A stretch of 64,000 nucleotides of DNA from Tremella fuciformis (lineage: Eukaryota; Basidiomycota; Tremellomycetes; Tremellales; Tremellaceae): contig CP136496.1 in assembly GCA_032768795.1 (NCBI GenBank), positions 1,488,001 through 1,552,000 of the forward strand. Direction: 5' to 3'. The position numbers and the translations under genes were made by a program. Of the stretch, positions 56,311 through 64,000 are shown in pieces; position 1 is the stretch's first letter; each line of letters begins with the position of its first letter. Under the pieces are notes generated by a model, which was not told the DNA's origin, made no database searches, and saw only the letters and a program-made list of their open reading frames with translations.

Positions 56311-56811
56311 AGAGTACGACGTAGTCGACATCGTGGGGAGTCAGGCGCTGCTCTTCTCCCGTCTCACGAGCGTATATATATCCCTTGTCCTACCATCACC
56401 CCTTCTAATCCGATGCATGCACATAACAACTGCCACGTCTTGGTTGACGATCCCTAAACTCACGCACGAGCCACACAAACAGGTAATGATCCACTCACAC
56501 AGATGGCGGCTCTCAGCAGGCATTTCGTGCGCTCTTGTGGCAGTGATCATGTGCGACAGTGATCCAGAATTCGCACGCACGGAACACCGTGCCAGACCCA
56601 CTCTCTACTCGTTTCGCCCATCGGCTATGCTTAACCGGCCATGACAAAGAGCCCGTCCAATCTTTCTATCTCGAGGCATTATCGACTCCTGCGACATGTT
56701 CGGGAAGGTAGAGCGCGGTCAGTGAGACATACGCCAAAGAAAGACCGTCATCCTTTCTTCCCCCTGGTGAAGCCGAGCGATGCAACTCAGCCTCAAGAAG
56801 ACGACCCAAAA
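56311..56811. other. Intergenic, no supported gene
   Basis: About 500 bp. The next gene's frame is open from 56641, but the shared block with its paralogue supports the later ATG at 56812. Confidence 0.4.
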
Positions 56812-57261
56812 ATGTCTATACGCAAGGCTCTTGAGCACTGTCCCCCTCTGTCAGACCTTGCATCAGCTTTGAACACCCAGCACGGTGCGGCCGCTTTCAC
56901 CACCGTCCCACCCCTACCTGAGCCTGCTCTCACCATGCTTGACGGCTCACTGGTGAGATTCAACTCGGACTGGTCCAAGATCGCGCAAGATGCCGACGAT
57001 AACGCCCCAGGCGCCCCTTCTGCCCCGACAAAGAGGTGGAGGAGGGACATGTGGAAGACTTACCTGAACACTAAGCCCAAGCGCACCGAGCATGATCAGG
57101 CGAGAAACGCGGCGAAAGGGGAAGTCAATATTGACCTGCACCAGCAGATACAAGGCGATGTTACGAGAGCAATGACAGCGTCTTCGACTGGTACTGTGAC
57201 CGTGTCGATCGAGTCGCTGATTGCTCCTGGGCGCCTTTCCGAGCCGAATTCAGCACCTTAG
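56812..57261 (+). CDS. Orphan protein, LTM-DG-S-W family member 1
   Basis: A single-exon frame of 149 residues from MSIRKALEHCPPL (an earlier in-frame ATG at 56641 would add 57 basic residues). The central block LTMLDGSLVRFNSDWSKIAQ, then DADDNAPGAPSAPTKRWRRD and MWKTYLN, aligns with LTMPDGSRVGYNADWDNIAQ, EADDVNPGAPSNPSMEWRRT and MWNTFK in the next gene. So this is a tandem paralogue pair with a conserved block of about 50 residues containing invariant Trp and an A-D-D acidic turn. That block could be a small domain; the flanks have diverged. Unknown function. Confidence 0.6.
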   Translation: MSIRKALEHCPPLSDLASALNTQHGAAAFTTVPPLPEPALTMLDGSLVRFNSDWSKIAQDADDNAPGAPSAPTKRWRRDMWKTYLNTKPKRTEHDQARNAAKGEVNIDLHQQIQGDVTRAMTASSTGTVTVSIESLIAPGRLSEPNSAP

Positions 57262-57891
57262 CCCAGATTTGTACAGCTAGGCAGTTGACTTGGACGTAGA
57301 TATCGCTACGCACTTGAGCACCTTGCGTGCATACCTCTGCCCCTCTCCATAGTGAGCCTGAACCTGTACAGTAGTTGAGTCGAGTTCCTCCTGTCACCTA
57401 TATGCACGGTAGATCGTCAGCTTTTATCGACAATCCCCCGTCTCGCGTGTGACGAGCAATGGACACCACATGCACCGTGTACTCCTGATGGGAGGTTGAG
57501 GCTCACTTGTGTACATCGTATTGCCGGCGCTTTTCGTGGTGCGACGGTGGGCCAGAGCATTCGACGCACGGACTGGCCCGGAACACCCACTATCTCGCCT
57601 TACGACCTTTGTCTCCGCAGGACCATCCCCCGGGCCGACTGACCGAATATGACGTGGGGATGGCGACACTCGAAATGACATCCGGGCATCGTCGCCATTT
57701 GCGACGCGTTTCGAACTCGCATCAAATGGGCCATACGTCAGGGGCGGTCACCTTCCTTTATAGCATGAAAGTCCGACCCCGCTCCGCCCGTCCCGTGTTC
57801 ATGGTATATAACACAGGCCTGTGCCGTCCTCCACTCCTCACCACTCAAGCAACTGTCCTTCTACTACCTTGCCTTGAACACCGTAGCGCTC
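57262..57891. promoter_or_regulatory. Spacer with TATA box of the next gene
   Basis: About 630 bp. TATATAA at 57805-57811 lies 81 bp ahead of the ATG at 57892, a plausible TATA box. No frame is supported. Confidence 0.5.
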
Positions 57892-58263
57892 ATGTCTGAC
57901 CGTCAATCTGCGTCCAACAACCGCCAGGGTGCCCCGGCACCCACAACAGTCCCTACCGACTCGGAACCCCCGCTCACCATGCCCGATGGCTCTCGAGTAG
58001 GGTACAACGCAGACTGGGACAACATCGCACAAGAGGCGGACGATGTCAATCCCGGCGCGCCGTCCAATCCCTCGATGGAATGGAGGAGAACTATGTGGAA
58101 TACTTTTAAGCAGCCGAGCACCCGGCCTGCCACCGAGACACCGACGGCTGCCGCGGGCAGTAACACTGGAGCGCCGACTGGCAACCCTACGGGGAGTCGG
58201 GGCGCGTCCACGCAGACTCCAACTGCGCCAGAGCGCCCCTCCGAGCCGGGTTCTACACGATAG
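57892..58263 (+). CDS. Orphan protein, LTM-DG-S-W family member 2
   Basis: A single-exon frame of 123 residues starting MSDRQSASNNRQ. It shares with the upstream gene the block LTMPDGSRVGYNADWDNIAQ ... WRRTMWNTF. The tail is Thr/Pro/Gly/Ala-rich (PTAAAGSNTGAPTGNPTG, RGASTQTPTAPERPSEPG) and ends with an ERPSEPGS stretch matching GRLSEPNS at the end of its paralogue. Conservation of both the block and the C-terminus over otherwise different sequence suggests selection. It is preceded by a good TATA box, unlike most genes here. Function unknown. Confidence 0.65.
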   Translation: MSDRQSASNNRQGAPAPTTVPTDSEPPLTMPDGSRVGYNADWDNIAQEADDVNPGAPSNPSMEWRRTMWNTFKQPSTRPATETPTAAAGSNTGAPTGNPTGSRGASTQTPTAPERPSEPGSTR

Positions 58264-58639
58264 AACAGGTCGAGAGCCTTATACGTCTGCAGCTCCTCAT
58301 GCACGCTCTTGCCTTGACCAATTCTGACTCAGCATCCACCCGATGCCAGACTTGCTACAGTATCCAGACCTGGCCAGAGCATGTACAAATATGTATGTGC
58401 ATTGCGTCGAGTGTGCATATGCAGGCGGCTGCTTCTACAGTACAATCTCTATATGTACTCTGGTCGTAAGGTGTCGTGCGGGTTCGTAAGGTGATGAGAC
58501 GATGGTGGCTATGATGCAATATGCTGTGTGTGGCCAAAGGCCCAAAAGGGAGTAGTAAACCAAATGGTGATGTACAATGCGAAAAGTTTAGAGGCGATCA
58601 ACGCCTCTGCATGGTGCTGAGAACGAAAATGCGGGGCAC
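58264..58639. other. Convergent 3' region
   Basis: About 375 bp between converging genes; probably two terminators. No frame is supported. Confidence 0.45.
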
Positions 58640-60517
58640 TCAAAAAGTGGTCGATCGGAAACCCTCCGCTTCGAGGAAGACGGGGAGGTAGCCCCTGTCG
58701 ACGTGCGAATGGCCCTGCTCAGTGGAGCCATCATCTGTGTCCACGTCCATGTCGTCTCCAATGGCGCTGCCGAGGAGGACGCCGAGCCTCATGCCAGACC
58801 CAGGGGGCGAAATCGCTGACGAGCCGGCTGTGTTTGCCCGGCGCCTGGTGTGCAAAGATCCGAATTCGGGTGTACCAGTCGCTGGTGAAGTCGGGAAGAG
58901 TGACGGGGCCAGGTCTCGCGGAGGAGGCGGCCACAAGAGAGCCGGCTCGACATCGGCTCCAGCCATCGGATCAGATACCTGTCTCTGGCGTCCAAGACTA
59001 GGACGAGTAGGAGTCGCGACATTCGATGTTGACGAACCGGTCGGTGTGGGGAATCGCCAATTCGTCATGGGAGCATATGCGTTGGGGTCGATGTTCCGGC
59101 GAGAAGGTGTCGCTGCTGGCGAATCGAATTTCCTCATCAGCGGGGGGCGGATATTGGGCCCAGCAGCGTCAGCAGAGAATGTCAAGCTCTGCCTTGCTTG
59201 CAGCTTTGGGCTGGCCGACCGGCGGCCAGGCGAAGTAGTCGGCGAAGCAGTCGCAAGGTAAAGGGCGGTATGCGACTCGGACAGAGAAGACTGGTGCAAC
59301 CCCATCAGAGATGGAGGCCGCTGGACCCGCGGGGACATGTGAGTCGACATGCTCGCAGCAGCTCTTGTATGCCTCATCGGCGCACCAGGTGCCACTGGGA
59401 TCACAGAGCTCCGCTTGTCTGCAACAGGGCTAGGGGTTCGAGGTGGGCGGGCGAAGACGGCGGTGAACAAGCCGGGTGATGTTTGCTCCTCTACAGCGAA
59501 CGTCTGTTCCATCGAGATAATGTCCTCGAGCACATCTAGCATGTCCTTGCCCATGCCAAATGTCTCTAAGCGTTTAGTGGTGCTAGCGGACGGCTTGCCC
59601 TTGTGCGATTTTGTGGGCTTGTGGGTATTTGCCGGGGCATACACGCGAGTGCGTTGAGGTTTGCCACCCGAAGAGTACGCGAGAGAATCGGCAATGAGCT
59701 CTTCTTCGTCGTCATCCTCCATGATGGCATCGTCGATCTGCACTCGGCCACGGCCCGAGGCTGCAGAGTAATTGCTGGCGGAACTCGGATTTCGGGAGAG
59801 ATTACTGCTCCAAATGCTCGAGCTGGTGGATGCAATGGATGCGCCGCGTGAGTGGCAAAGATCCGGGACGCGGGACAACGAGGTCGAGCCAGCAGAGGAT
59901 GTCGACATCATGGTCCCTCTCGAGGCGCTCGAGACAGATGACGCAACACTGCCCTCTGCTCGTCGACGACGACGCTCCTCCTTTCGCTCTTCACGGCGCA
60001 GATCGGCGCGGGCCATGCGGCGGTAGTGCGAGCCGTAGTCGTCATCATGCTGCGATGTGCTCGAGGCAGAGGATGCCATGGAGGTCGCTCGGGACATTGG
60101 CGCGGAAGAAGATGCAAGAGTCTGGTCGATTCCAGGCCGATAGCAGAGAGACGAGAAGGCATCGCGTTGAGCACATTCTACCTCGTCAGTCAACGAGACA
60201 GAAAGTGAAGGGGGTGGCGCACCTCTTGAGCAGTAAATGCTAGAATCAGAGTCCTTTCCTGTCTCGCGTCCGCAGAAGCACCGCGTGACGGCAGGTGGGC
60301 TGGGGGACGACATGTCGGACTCGTCGCCTCGCGCAGCCGCCATCACGACAGGCCCCTTTGACAGCTTGCGCGGGGGCGTGGTAGTAGGAACGTTCGGATG
60401 CTGCTGCGACGGCACGAGGATGTGAGTATGCGGCGGGCGGTTGTGGGGGTGATCGGGGTGGAAGACGGGCACGGCGTGACCCGTGGAATGGATGGGCTGC
60501 ACCGATCGAAGTGACAT
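58640..60517 (-). CDS. Disordered protein with CFCG...CSREC motif
   Basis: Exons 60223-60517 and 58640-60177 give 610 residues. After a His/Pro-rich N-terminus comes VTRCFCGRETG, SSIYCSRECAQRDAFSSLCY, a compact Cys motif (C-x-C-x13-C-x3-C, interrupted by the 45-nt intron) of the kind seen in many basidiomycete proteins with a small zinc-binding element followed by a D-A helix. Next is a charged helix (RADLRREERKEERRRRRAEG), acidic IDDAIMEDDDEEELIADS, and a conserved-looking helix TFGMGKDMLDVLEDIISMEQ. The rest is Ser/Pro-rich. The frame is open upstream of the chosen ATG but changes character there. Probably nuclear or cytosolic and regulatory; no function can be assigned. Confidence 0.75.
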   Translation of the reverse strand: MSLRSVQPIHSTGHAVPVFHPDHPHNRPPHTHILVPSQQHPNVPTTTPPRKLSKGPVVMAAARGDESDMSSPSPPAVTRCFCGRETGKDSDSSIYCSRGAPPPSLSVSLTDEVECAQRDAFSSLCYRPGIDQTLASSSAPMSRATSMASSASSTSQHDDDYGSHYRRMARADLRREERKEERRRRRAEGSVASSVSSASRGTMMSTSSAGSTSLSRVPDLCHSRGASIASTSSSIWSSNLSRNPSSASNYSAASGRGRVQIDDAIMEDDDEEELIADSLAYSSGGKPQRTRVYAPANTHKPTKSHKGKPSASTTKRLETFGMGKDMLDVLEDIISMEQTFAVEEQTSPGLFTAVFARPPRTPSPVADKRSSVIPVAPGAPMRHTRAAASMSTHMSPRVQRPPSLMGLHQSSLSESHTALYLATASPTTSPGRRSASPKLQARQSLTFSADAAGPNIRPPLMRKFDSPAATPSRRNIDPNAYAPMTNWRFPTPTGSSTSNVATPTRPSLGRQRQVSDPMAGADVEPALLWPPPPRDLAPSLFPTSPATGTPEFGSLHTRRRANTAGSSAISPPGSGMRLGVLLGSAIGDDMDVDTDDGSTEQGHSHVDRGYLPVFLEAEGFRSTTF

Positions 60518-61842
60518 TGGGGGGTGGCGACCGGCGCGATGGGTGAGCTCCAAACCGTCAAGGCCGGGGCGATGCGAGGAGAGGGGCCGAGGTGGATGCC
60601 AACTGGCTGGGCGATATGATCGAGTGAGAGGTGATTCGAAGACGAGTGATATGCAGACGTGTCGACAGCTTCGAGCGTGTATCGTCTGTTTTTGCAGCCT
60701 CGAGGATCGCGGCGGGGCTGTACGAGGGTCCAAACAAGCGACCCTCTCGAGATAAGTAGGGCGGGGCGGCTACGAACGGTGTGAGACAAGACTCGAATGA
60801 CTGTAATGTGGGGATGGATGATCAACAGCGAGCGAGGCGTGGCCGATTAGTCTCGACCAATGGAACACCTGTCTGACCCGCGCGATGTCAACAAGTCCAA
60901 GTCGAATGCCCGGGCCAAGCGACAAGACACTGGGCGCTAACGAGAAGGAGGGTGATCCCGGGGAAGAAGAAGTAGGAGAGGGTAAGAGGAGAGGAGAGGG
61001 GCAGGGGTGAGGAAGAGAGAGAGAGAGGAGGGGGATGGTTGAGGGGCTATACACACGAATTGTGATGGGATTACCTTGACCGAATGCCTCGTGCTCGTCT
61101 ACACACTTGAGACGCGTCGGCGCCCAAATCAGGGGGATTAGTCTATTTCTGCCTCCGCTAACCTATTCGGGGTTCGGGGATTACCTTTACGAGGTAATCG
61201 ACCCCGACGCGTGCTGCCTGGCGTGCCGACCTCGTCCTGAATCGCTACAGGATACGGCAGAGCATGAATCATGCCCAGGAATGCCAGCAGCCGGCCAGTA
61301 GGACATGTGAACGGCGACCGTGAGAGAAAGATGACGACTGCGCAGGTGGCACTCTTGTCTCGGTCCCGCTGTCTTGGGTCTGCGAAGATCAGGGAGGGAC
61401 GGCTTTCCGCGGAGGTCACTTGGCAAAGCTTGACCTTGATCGCTCGGAAGTCAGACTCAGGCTGCGAGAGGCAGGTGATCGCAGCGCACAAACGAGCAAG
61501 GCCCGTGGGGAATGTTCCATCAGCAGAATGGGCAGCAGCGTCAGAACCCGTCGTCCACGCGTTGAACCACACTTGCCCTTGGTGATGCTCTGCGATCACC
61601 GCGGTTCACACCGCAGCTCCAGTCGGTCTGCGCGCGCCACTGCTATGTATAGGTCTGCTATCAGAGTCTCGGTCATGACAACAGACAATGCATGCGCTCG
61701 ATGAGGCAAGGCTCTGGCTGCATGGAGGGAGACGCGTCGCGACGCGTCGGGTTTAGAGCTCGGACCTCCACTTTCGCCACCCAACCCGTGCCAGCTCAAC
61801 TGACCTCATTTCTGACTGCACTTCCAGCTATAGACAGGCAAC
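60518..61842. promoter_or_regulatory. Long divergent promoter with ACGCGT cluster
   Basis: A 1.3-kb spacer between the disordered Cys-motif gene and SPC19. Five ACGCGT boxes occur at 61112, 61207, 61557, 61732 and 61742. A purine-rich GA tract fills about 60957-61034. An 8-bp inverted repeat GATTACCT/AGGTAATC with a 5-nt loop lies at 61179-61199. No gene is supported here. Confidence 0.6.
61731..61748. promoter_or_regulatory. Palindromic double MCB-like site
   Basis: The 18-bp sequence GACGCGTCGCGACGCGTC is a perfect palindrome with two ACGCGT (MluI cell-cycle box) cores, about 95 bp before the SPC19 start. In yeasts ACGCGT is bound by MBF (Mbp1-Swi6) and drives G1/S transcription. Assignment to MBF is inference. 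Confidence 0.55.
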
Positions 61843-62445
61843 ATGGTGCGCGAGTCGACATATCCCTACGCCATCCCCTCACACGACTTCCTCGCTTCCT
61901 TGGAAGACTGCGTGCAGGCGACAGAAGCATGTTGTCTCACCATGCAGAGGGGATTGGAGAAACTCGAGCCCGGGACTAGGGATTTCCCCCGCCTGTCCAA
62001 GATCCTGCGTAACAAGCATGTGTGTTCCCCTCTCACTACTGCAAGGCCGGTCACTAATCGGCAGCACTTCCTCCTTCTGCCCCAGCCCGCGATCCTCGCG
62101 CATAAATCTGCATTCTCGGCGACGGTAGCGCCGGAAATAGACGCTTTGATTGCTCGTGCCGACCGACAACTCGCAGAGGACAAGGCGAAGGTCGCCCGAT
62201 TGGAAGAGCGATTGTCTATTCTGCAATCTGCCCAACTGCCTGCTGATCCGCCGTCGCAACCGCTGGCAGGCCTGGATGGGATAGGTGACGATGAGGACGA
62301 CGGGAGCGGGCCGAGCAAGCTGGACGGGCTGGATTTGAAAGAGCTCAACCCGGCACAACGGAGAAAGGTGATCATGCTTCGAGGGAAACGGGATCGACTG
62401 GAGAAGGAGAAGGAGAGGCTCATGGCCGCCAAGGCAGCACAATGA
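61843..62445 (+). CDS. SPC19: DASH/Dam1 complex subunit Spc19
   Basis: Exons 61843-62019 and 62065-62445 give 185 residues, similar to fungal Spc19. The N-terminal region has the family pattern SHDFLASLEDCVQATEACC, then LEKLEPGTRDFPRLSKILRN and HFLLLP, followed by a long coiled coil (IDALIARADRQLAEDKAKVA, LEERLSILQS). A C-terminal Lys/Arg-rich helix (RGKRDRLEKEKERLMAAK) follows an acidic linker. Spc19 is part of the ring-forming DASH complex, which couples kinetochores to microtubule plus ends. The 45-nt intron is in frame without stops, so it could be missed; removing it restores the conserved spacing before HFLLLP. ACGCGT boxes upstream suggest periodic expression. Confidence 0.9.
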   Translation: MVRESTYPYAIPSHDFLASLEDCVQATEACCLTMQRGLEKLEPGTRDFPRLSKILRNKHVCSPLTTARPVTNRQHFLLLPQPAILAHKSAFSATVAPEIDALIARADRQLAEDKAKVARLEERLSILQSAQLPADPPSQPLAGLDGIGDDEDDGSGPSKLDGLDLKELNPAQRRKVIMLRGKRDRLEKEKERLMAAKAAQ

Positions 62446-62735
62446 TACGCACATGCACCAGGTGTTGTACACGGTGAGAAACTGACAATATATGTGGACC
62501 GAAACCACTGATCACTCATACAAAACACAGCACGCCGCCCTCCCTTGCGTGGTCTTCGAGACCCCAATTCCATCGAAGGGCTCGGCTCAGCCTCATGCGA
62601 GCAAGAGAAATATTGGACCGGTCGTGGCGAAGCACACCAGCAGGGGCAGCGTCAAGGGCGACCGGACAGAGGCGGACGAGTAGTAGCTGTGAGGGTCAGG
62701 ACGAACACACACTCCGCGAACATCACGACCACTCA

Positions 62736-63418
62736 CTAGGGCACATAGCCTCCGTCACTGGTGGTAGTATATGCGGACTGCGAGCCAGCAGCTGCCCGAG
62801 AGGAGGTGTATCCAGATCCCCCTGCATACGCTGCTGTTAGTGGACACCATTTGCTATTGGAAATGACATACTTGTCCCGCCCGCTCCGGTATACTGAGTG
62901 GCGGGGGCGCCAGCAGTCACTACCGTCAGCCGGTCTCTTGTCAGACTGGGCGAGTTACCTGTTGCGCCAGGCTGGCCTGCTGTCCCAGCACGGCCAGTCC
63001 CACCGCTGCCGCTCCCACTTCCACTTCCGCTTCCGCTTCCGCCGCTACTTCCACCTTCGCTTCCACTGCTCTCGCCACTCTCACTCCCTTCGCCTTCTGA
63101 TCCCTCTCCTTCACCCTCTCCGGTCCCCTTACTGCCCGTACTGCCTGTACTGCCCTTCGAGCCGCTACTTCCGCCAATTGAGCCGCCTCTGCTTCCTCCG
63201 CTAGTTCCACTGGATCCTCCTCTGCTGCCTCCACCACCACTCGAGCCACCGCCGCCGCCGCCACCTCCTGCCGGGAGCACGTAGGCTGTGTGGCTGGGGA
63301 GGGCCAGTGTGTCGTTCTGGCTGCCATTGTCAGAGGTGACAGATTGCGAGGAAGTGAAGTCTGCCAAGATCATAAGCGCTAGGGCGATGCTCGCCACTTG
63401 CGGGTCGAGCAGCCTCAT
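62736..63418 (-). CDS. Secreted Gly/Ser-rich protein
   Basis: Exons 62872-63418 and 62736-62821 with a 50-nt intron give 210 residues. A signal peptide is evident (MRLLDPQVASIALALMILAD, cleaved after the following Ser/Gln stretch). Two potential N-glycosylation sites (NGS and NDT) follow. The body is almost only Gly and Ser with Glu and Thr (repeats of GGS, GSG, GEGE), then Ala/Thr-rich sequence ending SDGGYVP. There is no C-terminal hydrophobic anchor. A secreted, glycine-rich flexible linker-like or cell-wall matrix protein is likely; it is next to another surface-protein gene on the same strand. Confidence 0.75.
63005..63265 (-). repeat. Gly/Ser-coding low-complexity tract
   Basis: Minus-strand runs of GGN/AGY codons encode a long Gly/Ser/Glu array within the secreted protein; probably prone to length change. 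Confidence 0.7.
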
Positions 63419-63757
63419 CCTGGATGCTTGGGTGAGAGTGCAACCGGCGAAAGTAGAGGAATGAGTGCATATAGGCTGGCAGTTTGGCATCGCCTTGAGG
63501 CGATGTACCACAACTCATGATCGTCTATCCATGCTTACGGCGCATGCCAAGACATCATGACGCTGATGTCTGATGTCGGCGTCCGTGGGTGCTAGCTGGA
63601 TCAGTCCGCTCCACCGGGCCTGATCCTAAAGGACCATCGCTACGGCGGAGATGGGAGGGTGGTCACATGCATGGTATCGTATGCTACAAGGTTGCGATTA
63701 TGACATGTACGAGACATCGTTCGGTCATCTACGAATCTACGCGTATGTGTAAGGAGT
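63419..63757. other. Intergenic
   Basis: About 340 bp: promoter of the secreted protein and 3' region of the next minus-strand gene. No frame is supported. Confidence 0.4.
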
Positions 63758-64000
63758 TTAAAGCAGGATGTGCCCCAGACCAGCGGCGAGGCCCATGACG
63801 GTGATGCCCCCGACTGCACCCAGTCCGGCCCAGCCCTGCGTAGCTGCACCTCTCTGGGCAGCGCCCGAGCTGGCCGCAGCGGCCGACGCAGATCTGGGCA
63901 TCAGCACCTTTTCCTGACTTCAGAGGCGAGAGGACATACGAAGCGAGGCTGCTAGCTGCCGACGCGATGCTCGATCGGGCGCTCGACTCGTGCGATGCGA
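63758..64000 (-). CDS. 3' end of a GPI-type surface protein (partial)
   Basis: Exons 63940-64000 (running off the window) and 63758-63893 with a 46-nt intron give the last 65 residues. They are Ser/Ala-rich (SSARSSIASAASSLASSAS) and end in a hydrophobic segment (GWAGLGAVGGITVMGLAAGL) right before the stop, the usual layout of a GPI-attachment signal: small residues at the cleavage site, short spacer, hydrophobic tail. Many basidiomycete cell-wall proteins end this way. The N-terminal part is outside the window, so the catalytic or structural identity is unknown. Confidence 0.65.

Noticed and set aside
56880..56930. ALNTQHGAAAFTTVP as PAM2
   Set aside because: Two extra residues between the Asn and the Phe positions; not compatible with MLLE binding geometry as known.

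Overview
The window looks like nuclear DNA of a GC-rich basidiomycete, most likely a yeast-like Agaricomycotina lineage such as the Tremellomycetes. Conserved genes are split by many very short introns (mostly 35-60 nt, GT-AG, with a CTRAC-like branch site a few bases before the acceptor). They encode typical fungal proteins: a bifunctional GARS-AIRS (Ade5,7), a Spc19 DASH subunit, an Opy2-type HOG anchor, a Zn2Cys6 factor and a Ty3-type chromovirus. The genus cannot be told from sequence alone.

Layout. 1-11.9 kb: an island of plus-strand genes for short, Pro/Ser-rich, apparently disordered proteins of unknown function, ending in a clear tandem paralogue pair (9218-10213 and 10875-11825). 12-16.3 kb: a ten-exon Zn2Cys6 transcription factor with one apparent frameshift. 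17.3-18.9 kb: two tandem cupin genes. 20-21.9 kb: a CASTOR-like ACT-domain protein. 22-24 kb: an Opy2-like membrane anchor. 25.2-27.2 kb: phosphoglucomutase, whose start codon is split by an intron and whose stop codon is an exon of its own. 27.7-29 kb: a short-chain dehydrogenase. 29.4-35.3 kb: a second island of disordered-protein genes, on the minus strand. 35.8-43.2 kb: housekeeping genes (GCV3, CWC15, a small gene, ADE5,7, MIR1). 43.5-47.6 kb and 54.5-58.3 kb: a third island, interrupted by a 6,956-bp chromovirus. 58.6-64 kb: a large disordered protein with a small Cys motif, SPC19, a secreted Gly/Ser-rich protein, and the 3' end of a GPI-type surface protein.

The chromovirus (47567-54522) looks very young. 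By eye its 198-bp LTRs are identical, it has a 4-bp target duplication, gag-pol is one open frame, and the host gene it splits would be in frame without it. Just inside its 5' LTR is a 13-nt sequence complementary to a stretch of the LTR, as in self-primed Tf1/sushi elements. Most unusually, an intact five-exon cysteine-rich gene lies on the opposite strand between pol and the 3' LTR.

Functional links visible here are modest. ADE5,7 and MIR1 share a divergent promoter, as do PGM and the dehydrogenase. SPC19 has five ACGCGT (MCB-like) boxes upstream, which suggests cell-cycle control. The disordered-protein islands share short motifs (PAM2-like, a [FY]-D-P-A-T...W box, D-D-H-T-[FY]) and look like lineage-specific, fast-evolving families inserted between conserved genes.
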